The notes beneath the pieces are model-generated. The model was not told where the DNA came from, did no database searches, and saw nothing but the letters and a program-made list of their open reading frames with translations. Below are positions 25,354 to 32,887 of a DNA stretch of 42,987 nucleotides, one piece after another; the first letter of the stretch is position 1, and each line of letters opens with the position of its first letter. Made by a program: the position numbers and the translations under genes. This DNA comes from Proteobacteria bacterium UBA6921 (lineage in GTDB: Bacteria > Pseudomonadota > Gammaproteobacteria > SG8-11), in NCBI GenBank assembly GCA_002450895.1, contig DKAR01000011.1, positions 84,274 to 127,260 of the forward strand, written 5' to 3'.

Positions 25354-26145
25354 ATGCGTGCGTTACGTTCGGGTTTCAAAATCGATGCATGGTTTGGCAG
25401 CTTAAAGAGTGTCCGTTCGTCGGCTTTGATGCTCGATTACGATGGGACCCTGGCGCCGTTTCACGTTCGGCCCGAAGAAGCGCGGCCCTATCCTGGCGTT
25501 CGGGAAGCCATCGAGGCGATTGTCGCGCAGGGTGGAACGCGGGTGGCCGTCATCAGCGGGCGCCCGGCGGAAGAAGTCAGCGGACTGTTGAACCTTCACG
25601 ACCCGGTTGAGGTCTGGGGCGCGCACGGATTCGAGCGTCTCGACGTGGCTGGCCATCTGCACAAGTCTGAATTGCCGCCGGATATTGTGGACGGTTTGCG
25701 GTGGATTGATGGGTGGGTTCGTGAGCTCGAACCCCTGGGCGCGCGCGTTGAACAAAAGCCGGCCAGCCGGGCGATCCACTGGCGTGGACGTTCACGTATT
25801 ACTGCGAATCTCATTCGTGCCCGGATCGGTACACACTGGGCTACGAATACATCCGCCTTGCAATGGCACGAGTTTGACGGCGGCATCGAATTACGTGCGC
25901 CGGGATTCGACAAAGGGCGAGCTGTTGAAACGATTCTTGGCGAACTGGAACCGGATGCCATGTTTGCGTTTCTCGGCGACGACGTTACTGACGAAGATGC
26001 GTTCAAGGCCATCGGCGACCGTGGAATGAGCGTCCTTGTGCGGATGAAATGGCGGACCACCGCGGCGGATGTCTGGATCAAGCCGCCGGGCGAGCTGCTG
26101 GATTTTTTGACGCGATGGGTTAATGCACGCAGGGCGAGACGATGA
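25354..26145 (+). CDS. otsB: Trehalose-6-phosphate phosphatase OtsB
   Basis: OtsB removes the phosphate from trehalose-6-phosphate, the last step of the OtsAB route to the compatible solute trehalose. This 263-residue HAD-family protein shows all four motifs: LDYDGTL (Asp28 nucleophile, Asp30), ISGRP, the Lys in APGFDKGRA, and GDDVTDEDAF for metal binding. Length is normal for the family. ATG 25354 is the likely start; a GTG at 25336 would add six residues, and neither has a strong ribosome site. The stop overlaps the mscS start by four bases (ATGA at 26142), so translation is coupled. OtsA lies one gene further on in the same operon. Confidence 0.92.
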   Translation: MRALRSGFKIDAWFGSLKSVRSSALMLDYDGTLAPFHVRPEEARPYPGVREAIEAIVAQGGTRVAVISGRPAEEVSGLLNLHDPVEVWGAHGFERLDVAGHLHKSELPPDIVDGLRWIDGWVRELEPLGARVEQKPASRAIHWRGRSRITANLIRARIGTHWATNTSALQWHEFDGGIELRAPGFDKGRAVETILGELEPDAMFAFLGDDVTDEDAFKAIGDRGMSVLVRMKWRTTAADVWIKPPGELLDFLTRWVNARRARR

Positions 26146-27203
26146 ATTTTTTCGAGAAAAATTACTTTCACAATACGCTGGAGCAATGGGCCATCGCGGC
26201 CGGTATTGCCTTGGCTGTCATGTTCGGTGTCTGGGTCTTCAGGCGCATTGTGGTGGCACGACTCGCGGCCGTCACGCGTGACACTGAAACGTCCTGGGGT
26301 CTCAGCCTCGCGGCCATGTTGTCGGCGACGCGCACACTGTTGCTGTGGCCAATCGCCTTGTACGTAGCCTCAATGACGCTGGAGTTGCCGCCACGCATTG
26401 AGCGCGTCGTGAGCGCGGTGACGGTCATCAGTCTCCTGGTACAGGCCGCGTTGTGGGGCAATGCGTTGATTGCGGAATATCTGCGCCGCTACGTGAAGCA
26501 GAAGGCCAGCCAGGACGCAGCAGCAGCGACCAGCGTGTCCGTGCTCGGATTCATGGCTCGCCTGATTTTGTGGGCTGTCATTACACTGCTGGCGCTGAGC
26601 AATCTCGGCTTCGACATTACCGCACTGGTCGCCGGTCTGGGGATCGGCGGTATTGCTGTCGCGCTTGCGGCGCAAAACATTCTGGGCGATGTCTTCGCAT
26701 CGCTTTCCATCGTGCTCGACAAGCCGTTCGTCATCGGTGACTTCATCATCGTCGGCGATATGCTCGGAACGGTCGAACATATCGGCATGAAGACGACCCA
26801 GGTGCGAAGCCTGAGTGGCGAATTAATTATTTTTGCGAACGCTGATTTGCTGAGTTCGCGCGTTCGTAATTTCAAGCGCATGGCGGAGCGGCGTGTCGTT
26901 TTCAATCTGGGTGTGACGTACCAGACGCGCGCGGAACAGCTCGCGCGCATTCCTGAACTGTTGCGAGAAATCGTAGTGTCGCAACCGAAGGTGCGTTTTG
27001 ACCGCTCTCACTTCAAGGACTATGGCGATTTCTCGTTGAATTTTGAAACCGTCTACTTCGTGCTTGATCCCGACTACAACAAGTTCATGGATACGCAGCA
27101 GGCGGTCAACCTTGAAGTGTTCCGGCGCTTCGCGGCCGAAGGTATCGAATTCGCCTATCCGACGCAGACGCTTTTTGTTCAGCGCGAGGCGGCATCGGCA
27201 TGA
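26142..27203 (+). CDS. MscS-family mechanosensitive channel
   Basis: This 353-residue inner-membrane channel should open when membrane tension rises and release solutes after osmotic downshift. Several N-terminal helices (about 14-36, 55-75, 87-110, 135-158) precede the pore helix region AGLGIGGIAVALAAQNILGDVFASL, rich in Gly and Ala as in MscS TM3. The beta domain follows with DKPFVIGDFIIVGDMLGTVEHIGMKTTQVRS, and an alpha/beta C-terminal cage ends the protein. It overlaps otsB and otsA by four bases at each side, so it is embedded between the two trehalose-phosphate enzymes. The first helices are extra relative to the three-helix E. coli MscS, as in many larger homologues. Confidence 0.92.
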   Translation: MNFFEKNYFHNTLEQWAIAAGIALAVMFGVWVFRRIVVARLAAVTRDTETSWGLSLAAMLSATRTLLLWPIALYVASMTLELPPRIERVVSAVTVISLLVQAALWGNALIAEYLRRYVKQKASQDAAAATSVSVLGFMARLILWAVITLLALSNLGFDITALVAGLGIGGIAVALAAQNILGDVFASLSIVLDKPFVIGDFIIVGDMLGTVEHIGMKTTQVRSLSGELIIFANADLLSSRVRNFKRMAERRVVFNLGVTYQTRAEQLARIPELLREIVVSQPKVRFDRSHFKDYGDFSLNFETVYFVLDPDYNKFMDTQQAVNLEVFRRFAAEGIEFAYPTQTLFVQREAASA

Positions 27204-28666
27204 CTGCCGCGGCCAGCCATTCGCGATTGTTGGTCGTTTCGAATCGCCTGCCGTTCGTGCTGCGGCAGGAAGCCGATGGCACGTGGCAACTGAATCCGGG
27301 AGCGGGTGGTCTGGTGACGGCGCTGCTGCCGGTGTTGCGTGCGCGCGGCGGAGTTTGGATTGGTTGGCCCGGTGGCGTCGCCGAGCAGTCATCCCTCGAT
27401 GCCGCACTTGCCAATCGTCGCGCGACGTCAACCTATGACCTTCAACCGGTTGCGCTTGAGCCGGACGAAGTCGACAAGTTCTACAACGGCTTTTCCAATG
27501 AAATAATCTGGCCGTTATTCCACGATCTCCAGTCGCTGTGCAACTTCGATCCCGGATACTGGCAGGTGTACCGCAACGTGAATCAGCGCTACGCCGCCGT
27601 AATCTCCGAGACCCGGAAACCGGACGACGTGATCTGGGTGCATGACTACCACCTGATGCACGTCGCGGAAGAATTGCGTGGTCGCGGCATAAAGAATCGC
27701 ATGGCCTTCTTTCTCCATATTCCGTTTCCCCCGCTGGATATCTTCGCAAAATTGCCGTGGCGTGATTCTGTGCTGCACGCATTGCTGAGCTACGACGTCG
27801 TCGGATTCCAGACCGCGCGCGACCGGCGCAATTTCATCCAGTGCATACGCGGTCTTGCCCGGGATGTGGTGATTGAGCGTTCGGGAACATCTCATATCGT
27901 GCGGGCTGCCGGACGATCCATTCGGGTCGGAAGCTTTCCGATCAGCATTGACTACAATGAATTCGTGACACTGGCAGAAAGCGCGGATGTCACGGCGCAA
28001 GCGGCCGAATTGCGCAAGTCACTGCACGATCGGCAGCTCATTTTGGGCATCGATCGGCTGGATTACACCAAGGGAATTCCGCAGCGCCTTGAAGCATTTC
28101 GAAACGCGTTGCAACGCTATCCGGAACTGCGGGGCCACGTGACGTTGATTCAGGTGGTGGTGCCGAGCCGGGAGCAGATTCAACAGTACGCTGACCTGAA
28201 GGCGGCGATCGAACGATTGGTGGGTGAAATCAACGGCGAGTTCACGCGCCCGGGTGAGTGGGTTCCGATTCACTATGTATTCCGCTCCCTCGATCGGTCC
28301 GGGCTTGCGGCGTACTACCGCGCCGCTGAAATTGCGCTGGTGACGCCGCTCAAGGACGGGATGAACCTGGTGGCGAAGGAATACTGCGCGTGCAGCCTTG
28401 AGGAAGATTGCGTGCTGATCCTGAGCGAATTTGCCGGGGCCGCGGCCCAAATGAAAAACGACGCAATGCTCGTCAATCCGAATGACGTGGAGGGTGTGGC
28501 GGATGCAATTCACGCAGCATTTGAAATGCCGATGCAGGAACGTCGACGCCGGATGCGACGCTTGCGCAAATCGATCCGGTCGCGCGATGTCTATTTCTGG
28601 GTCGAATCCTTTTTGAAGGAACTGGCGCACCGATCGCCGCCAGTTGCGGTACGAAAGCACGCCTAG
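27200..28666 (+). CDS. otsA: Trehalose-6-phosphate synthase OtsA
   Basis: OtsA joins glucose from a nucleotide sugar to glucose-6-phosphate to give trehalose-6-phosphate. This 488-residue GT20 protein has the family signature set: VVSNRLPF at the start, the Gly-rich loop GAGGL, WPGG, WVHDYHLM, FFLHIPFP, GIDRLDYTKGI, and PLKDGMNLVAKEYCA in the donor site. Length is normal. The start ATG overlaps the mscS stop (ATGA), and no independent ribosome site is obvious, so its expression depends on the operon. It ends 30 bases before the CmpX-like gene. Whether it uses UDP- or ADP-glucose cannot be told from the motifs. Confidence 0.95.
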   Translation: MTAAASHSRLLVVSNRLPFVLRQEADGTWQLNPGAGGLVTALLPVLRARGGVWIGWPGGVAEQSSLDAALANRRATSTYDLQPVALEPDEVDKFYNGFSNEIIWPLFHDLQSLCNFDPGYWQVYRNVNQRYAAVISETRKPDDVIWVHDYHLMHVAEELRGRGIKNRMAFFLHIPFPPLDIFAKLPWRDSVLHALLSYDVVGFQTARDRRNFIQCIRGLARDVVIERSGTSHIVRAAGRSIRVGSFPISIDYNEFVTLAESADVTAQAAELRKSLHDRQLILGIDRLDYTKGIPQRLEAFRNALQRYPELRGHVTLIQVVVPSREQIQQYADLKAAIERLVGEINGEFTRPGEWVPIHYVFRSLDRSGLAAYYRAAEIALVTPLKDGMNLVAKEYCACSLEEDCVLILSEFAGAAAQMKNDAMLVNPNDVEGVADAIHAAFEMPMQERRRRMRRLRKSIRSRDVYFWVESFLKELAHRSPPVAVRKHA

Positions 28667-28696
28667 AGGATTAAAACTGTCTCCCGAGGAGGCATC

Positions 28697-29380
28697 ATGG
28701 AACAGCAATTTGACGTCATCGTGTCATCGCTGAATGCATTCTGGCAACAGGTGGCCAGTTTTGTCCCGACGCTCATCGCGGCGATTCTGTTGTTACTTAT
28801 CGGTTGGTTGATCGCGCGACTGGTGCGCGGCGCAGTTCGACGGGTGCTTGAGATCTCGCAATTCAAGATCCTTGTACAAAATTCCGGAGTGGAAGATCTG
28901 CTTCGGCATGGCGGCATGAATGTCACGCTGACCGGAATCATTGCCGAGCTTTCCTTCTGGTTTGTCATGCTCGTGGTCATTGTGACCGTATCCAACAGTT
29001 TCAATCTGCAAGTCGTTGCCGACCTCTTCAATCGAATCGTGTTGTATCTGCCGAACGTCCTGGTGGCCATCCTCGTGCTCATATTCGGCGCTTTGCTCGG
29101 CCGTTTCATCAATCGCCTGTTGTTTGCCTGGCTCAATAACCTGGGTATTGAAAATGCGCTGATCATCAGCACGGGAACGCAATATGGTTTGTATGTCCTG
29201 ACACTGTTCCTGGCGCTGCAACAGCTGAATATCGGAACGCAACTGTTGACGGCCGCGTTCGTGATATTGTTCGGCTCCATCTGTCTTGCGCTTGCTCTGG
29301 CATTTGGCCTTGGAGGGCGTGAATGGGCGGCCGGTGTCATCGCACGTGCCACGGCAAAAAAGAATAACGAGGATCGATAA
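28697..29380 (+). CDS. MscS-related conserved-TM-helix protein (CmpX-like)
   Basis: This 227-residue membrane protein has four to five helices. The first two units share a pattern of a hydrophobic helix followed by GWLIARLVRGAVRRVLE, and later GALLGRFINRLLFAWLNNLG, as in the conserved-TM-helix repeats of CmpX proteins. CmpX homologues have been linked to membrane stress signalling and small-solute flux. There is no MscS beta domain, so a classical gated pore is unlikely. A strong ribosome site GAGGAGG (28686-28692) lies before the ATG. It follows otsA and precedes the glycosidase gene by six bases, so it belongs to the same operon. Function here is inferred from family and context. Confidence 0.75.
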   Translation: MEQQFDVIVSSLNAFWQQVASFVPTLIAAILLLLIGWLIARLVRGAVRRVLEISQFKILVQNSGVEDLLRHGGMNVTLTGIIAELSFWFVMLVVIVTVSNSFNLQVVADLFNRIVLYLPNVLVAILVLIFGALLGRFINRLLFAWLNNLGIENALIISTGTQYGLYVLTLFLALQQLNIGTQLLTAAFVILFGSICLALALAFGLGGREWAAGVIARATAKKNNEDR

Positions 29381-29386
29381 AACCGA

Positions 29387-30559
29387 ATGCCGAAGTCGAC
29401 AGAGTGGGTTGAGTCGTGTGCCACGCGTGCCTGGGAACTGCTCCGCCGAAATTCAACTCCCCACGGAATCCTCGCCGCATCCCCAAGCGCCGAGTCTGAA
29501 AAGCGCAACTACACCCGGATCTTTGGTCGCGATCATTCGATCTGCGCGTTGCCGATGATCCTCGGCGACGATGCCGCGTTGCGTGATTGTGCGCGTGCCG
29601 GTCTTGTAATGCTGGCGCGTCACCAGGCGCCTAATGGTCAAATTCCGAAGCTCGTGGATCCGGTTCGCGATGAAGCGGACTTCTGGTACCTCGGCTGCAT
29701 TGACGCGACGTTGTGGTGGCTGATCGCCGTTGAATTCTACGACCGGCACATGCCGACGGACCGATTGCGCGAACAGCTGAGGGAGCCGATCGAGCGCGCC
29801 ATCGTGTGGTTGCGCTGCCAGGAACATCCGCAACTCTTTCTGTTGCAGCAGAACGAGGCCAGCGATTGGGCGGACATCATGCCGCGCTCCGGATTCGTGC
29901 TGTATTCGAACGCGCTCTGGTATCGGGTGAAGCAGCTTTACGACATATCACATGCGGAACAGACGCATTATCACTTCAATCATCTCTTTCATCCGTTCGC
30001 GGCGCATCGGCCGGATTACAAGCGGTTGCGATTGCTGACGCACTACGTGCGCCGGCGCGCGGCGGACAAGGACCTGTATCTGAGTTTCGTCAATTTCTCC
30101 TATCACGGCGAGGAGGGTGACGTGTTCGGGAATCTGCTGGCCATTCTGTTCGGGCTTGCCGCGCATGCGCCCGCCAGTCGCATCATCCATTCACTGCGCC
30201 ATGAACAAATCGATGTACCCCAGCCGGTTCGAACCGTGCTCAAACCCATTTCGCGCAAGGATCCGCTGTGGCGCGAATACATGGGCCGCCACCGCCAGAA
30301 TACCGAGCATCAATATCACAATGGTGGCGCCTGGCCGTTCATTGGAGGATTCTGGGCCATGGTGCTTGCATCGCAGGGCAAGCGACGTGCGGCACAAGAG
30401 CAAGTGGTCCGGCTTGCGCAGGCCAACGCGGTCGGTGACTGGGGCTTCTACGAGTGGTTTCACGGCGCGAACGGCCAGCCGCGCGGTATGCGCGGACAAT
30501 CCTGGAGCGCGTCGATGTTCCTGTTGGCGCGCATGGCGCTTGAGTTACGCATCTTCTAA
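29387..30559 (+). CDS. GH100-like six-hairpin glycoside hydrolase
   Basis: This 390-residue protein has the (alpha/alpha)6 toroid pattern. It has a FGRDHSI segment, NEASDWADIMPRSG with a candidate acid Asp, HQYHNGGAWPFIGGFW, and WGFYEWFHG...GQSWSASMF near the end. These match bacterial neutral/alkaline invertase-like proteins of GH100; databases also label close relatives amylo-alpha-1,6-glucosidase. The first choice would cut sucrose, the second debranch glucans. In an operon with otsA and opposite the maltooligosyl genes either is plausible, and I cannot decide. There is no signal peptide, so it acts in the cytosol. It starts six bases after the CmpX-like gene with a weak ribosome site and ends 14 bases before the diguanylate cyclase gene. 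Confidence 0.7.
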   Translation: MPKSTEWVESCATRAWELLRRNSTPHGILAASPSAESEKRNYTRIFGRDHSICALPMILGDDAALRDCARAGLVMLARHQAPNGQIPKLVDPVRDEADFWYLGCIDATLWWLIAVEFYDRHMPTDRLREQLREPIERAIVWLRCQEHPQLFLLQQNEASDWADIMPRSGFVLYSNALWYRVKQLYDISHAEQTHYHFNHLFHPFAAHRPDYKRLRLLTHYVRRRAADKDLYLSFVNFSYHGEEGDVFGNLLAILFGLAAHAPASRIIHSLRHEQIDVPQPVRTVLKPISRKDPLWREYMGRHRQNTEHQYHNGGAWPFIGGFWAMVLASQGKRRAAQEQVVRLAQANAVGDWGFYEWFHGANGQPRGMRGQSWSASMFLLARMALELRIF

Positions 30560-30573
30560 AGCGGAGGCGCTCG

Positions 30574-31446
30574 ATGCCACGGCGAAAAACCCGCATCCTG
30601 AGTCCCGAAGGAATCAGCTGGGCGCCGGCAACGTCGTACTGGCGCTACGTCTGGTTCGTGATGTGCGCAGCGGCGATGTTTGCCGTCGCGTATTTCGATT
30701 TCCTGATTGGTCGCCACGCGAATCTGTTCATTTTGCAGACAATCCCGGTCGTTCTCGCCACGTGGAAAGTCGGCCGCACCGCGGGGATCATGCTCGCCAT
30801 CGGCGGACCGCTCCTTGCGCTGCAAACGGAGGTGACACTCTATTCCGGAGAAGGCGTTCCGATCATCGTTTTTAACGAACTGCTGCGCATGGGCGTGTTT
30901 GTCATGGCGGCATTGGCCTTGTGGCAGATTCGTCGCCAGGGCGCGGAACTGGCGAGACTCTCGATGACCGACGCGCTCACCTCACTTGGAAATCGGCGGT
31001 CCTTCATCAAGCGCGGTGTGGAAGCAGTGGCGCGTGCACGCAGAACGCCACAGCCGCTGAGTCTGGTTTTCATCGATCTCGACAACTTCAAACAGGTGAA
31101 CGACGAACACGGCCACGATACCGGCGACATGGTGTTGCAGGTGGTCGCAAACTCGATCCGCGCCGGTTTGCGCGACACCGACTTCGCCGCGCGGCTAGGC
31201 GGAGACGAGTTCGCGATCATCCTGTACAACGCGGCTGCACCCGGTGCGCGACATGTGACAGAGAAAATTCGCGAGCGAATTGCCGATGCGCTGGCCCAGA
31301 CGGAACTGGGCGTGACCGCGAGCATCGGCGTCGCGACATTCAACGAACCACCGCAGGATTTCGAGGCGGCATTGGCGCTGGCCGATACGCAGATGTATGA
31401 AGTGAAGAGCTCGAGCAAGAACAACGTGTCGTATCGCGAAGTTTGA
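30574..31446 (+). CDS. Membrane-bound diguanylate cyclase (GGDEF)
   Basis: This 290-residue protein should make cyclic-di-GMP. The N-terminal part (about 24-118) has three to four hydrophobic segments (WRYVWFVMCAAAMFAVAYFDF, LFILQTIPVVLATW, GIMLAIGGPLLAL, MGVFVMAALALW), probably an integral sensor. The GGDEF domain follows with DALTSLGNRRSF, FIDLDNFKQVND, and GGDEF at 209-213. An RxxD inhibition site (R200-D203) lies exactly five residues before it. Catalysis and feedback control both look intact. GGAGG precedes the ATG. It is the last gene of the trehalose plus-strand operon, suggesting but not proving a link between osmolyte synthesis and cyclic-di-GMP. Confidence 0.88.
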   Translation: MPRRKTRILSPEGISWAPATSYWRYVWFVMCAAAMFAVAYFDFLIGRHANLFILQTIPVVLATWKVGRTAGIMLAIGGPLLALQTEVTLYSGEGVPIIVFNELLRMGVFVMAALALWQIRRQGAELARLSMTDALTSLGNRRSFIKRGVEAVARARRTPQPLSLVFIDLDNFKQVNDEHGHDTGDMVLQVVANSIRAGLRDTDFAARLGGDEFAIILYNAAAPGARHVTEKIRERIADALAQTELGVTASIGVATFNEPPQDFEAALALADTQMYEVKSSSKNNVSYREV

Positions 31447-31478
31447 GCCGTCGGCGAAACTGAACAATTCAGGCGTCC

Positions 31479-31510
31479 AAAAAACACGAGGCACGCTTTC
31501 GCGTGCCTCG
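31479..31510 (-). terminator. Rho-independent terminator of the minus-strand hydrolase gene
   Basis: A perfect ten-base stem CGAGGCACGC (31487-31496) / GCGTGCCTCG (31501-31510) with a four-base loop. On the minus strand it is followed by six T (31484-31479). The plus strand has no T run, so it serves mainly the gene ending at 31544. Confidence 0.85.
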
Positions 31511-31543
31511 TCTCGATGCTATAAGGCGTTGTGCCGTCAAGCG

Positions 31544-32659
31544 TCAGTCATCAACGCCCAGGTTATACACTCGCAGATCCTTCGCGACTTTGATCTTTCC
31601 GGTAAAGCCCTGGGCGCGAACGGCCGCTTTCACTTCGTCGAGTGCCGGTTCGGTCACGGGCGTGAGATGCGAAAGAACCAGCGTCTTTACGTTGGACTGC
31701 GCTGCGACCTGGCCCATGGTTGTCGGTGTCGTGTGCAACTGGAAGAACAGCGTATCGCCAATGTTGGTGGCGTCGACGTACGGATATTCGTCGGGCTTGG
31801 TGTCCGTAATCGCCGTATCGTAGATCAGCAGGTCGGCATTGCTCGCCAGTGAGATCAGTCCCGGTGAGTTCGAGCCCGCCAGTGGACCGGCCGGAATTTT
31901 CGAGTTCGTATCACCGGTATAGACGATGCTGTGTCCCTTGTAGTCGATGCGAAACGCCACGGAAGGCACCGGTCCATGAAACACACCAATTGATGTGACT
32001 TTGAGTCCATCAGCGGTATTCATGATCTCGGTCGTTGCACCCGTCAGATTGATGCCCAGGTTCTTGACGTCATAGGCGAACTTTCCGCCGTGAATCGCAC
32101 TCGCGAAAGTATTCATGTACCGTTCGATACCCAGCGGCTTCTCTGCGTTCGCGACGTTATAGAGTGCGTCGACATAATCCTCCGAGGACGGAAACTGTTT
32201 TGTCTGCGCGTTCGTCAGATTTTCAGTCGGACCCCAGATTCGGACCGGATTCGTGCTCGGACGCGGCTCCTTCATTTGGCGTGCGTGGAAATAAATTGTC
32301 TTTACCATCGCAGACAGGTCCGCCATATGGTCGATATGCAGATGGCTGATCAGAATTCCGTCGATGTTACGAATGTTGGTGCCGCTCTCCGCGAGTCGGG
32401 CATAGGTTCCGCCGCCCACGTCCATCAACAGGCGCGGCTTTCCGTCGGTGAAGATGATGTACCCGGCGCTCGCGCGGCCGCTTTCGACGGCCATCGGGCC
32501 ACCGGAGCCCAGAACCATCACGGACAAGTCACCGTGAACGCGGCGTACGGCGGGCTTGCCGGAATCTTCGGAACCTTCGTCAGCAAAAGCGGCTGACATG
32601 GACATAACGCTGCACAACCCAAGGGCCAATATGGAGTGATGAGAGGGACTGCTCGACAT
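31544..32659 (-). CDS. Exported metallo-beta-lactamase-fold hydrolase (RNase Z-like type)
   Basis: This 371-residue protein has a signal peptide (hydrophobic SILALGLCSVMSMSAAFA). The fold is the RNase Z/arylsulfatase-like branch of the metallo-beta-lactamase superfamily: LGSGGP near the start, the zinc motif SHLHIDHMADL (His106, His108, Asp110, His111), GVFHGPVPSVAFRI, YTGDT and LSHLTP. Because it is exported it is not a tRNA-processing enzyme; a periplasmic esterase or sulfatase-like role is possible. It differs from the other hydrolase of this superfold at 3473 in motif spacing, so the two are not recent duplicates. I chose ATG 32659 because GAGGAG is eight bases upstream; the ATG at 32665 is only two bases from it. 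A strong terminator follows. Confidence 0.8.
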   Translation of the reverse strand: MSSSPSHHSILALGLCSVMSMSAAFADEGSEDSGKPAVRRVHGDLSVMVLGSGGPMAVESGRASAGYIIFTDGKPRLLMDVGGGTYARLAESGTNIRNIDGILISHLHIDHMADLSAMVKTIYFHARQMKEPRPSTNPVRIWGPTENLTNAQTKQFPSSEDYVDALYNVANAEKPLGIERYMNTFASAIHGGKFAYDVKNLGINLTGATTEIMNTADGLKVTSIGVFHGPVPSVAFRIDYKGHSIVYTGDTNSKIPAGPLAGSNSPGLISLASNADLLIYDTAITDTKPDEYPYVDATNIGDTLFFQLHTTPTTMGQVAAQSNVKTLVLSHLTPVTEPALDEVKAAVRAQGFTGKIKVAKDLRVYNLGVDD

Positions 32660-32667
32660 TTTCATTT

Positions 32668-32673
32668 CTCCTC
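32668..32673 (-). promoter_or_regulatory. Ribosome binding site deciding the 31544-32659 gene start
   Basis: GAGGAG on the minus strand is two bases before the ATG at 32665 and eight bases before the ATG at 32659. The second is the better start, and the signal peptide still begins correctly. Confidence 0.7.
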
Positions 32674-32887
32674 GGTGCGTGGACAAAAATGTACAAAAAG
32701 TGCCTTACCTTAAGCGGATGGGAGGGGGTGACGCAAATTTCTCGAACCCCGCGCCGGATCAGGTCAAACCATTGAATACGCAGAGTGGCATCGCGGCGAC
32801 TCTCGAGTCCCATGGGGCGAAGCCTTGACTGAATCCACGATGGTTGCCAAGTGATTGTGATGAAAGAAGTAACGACGATTTATGGCG

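Noticed and set aside
31479..31510. Terminator of the plus-strand trehalose operon
   Set aside because: The T tract is only on the minus-strand side, so it serves the convergent hydrolase gene; plus-strand termination here would be inefficient.
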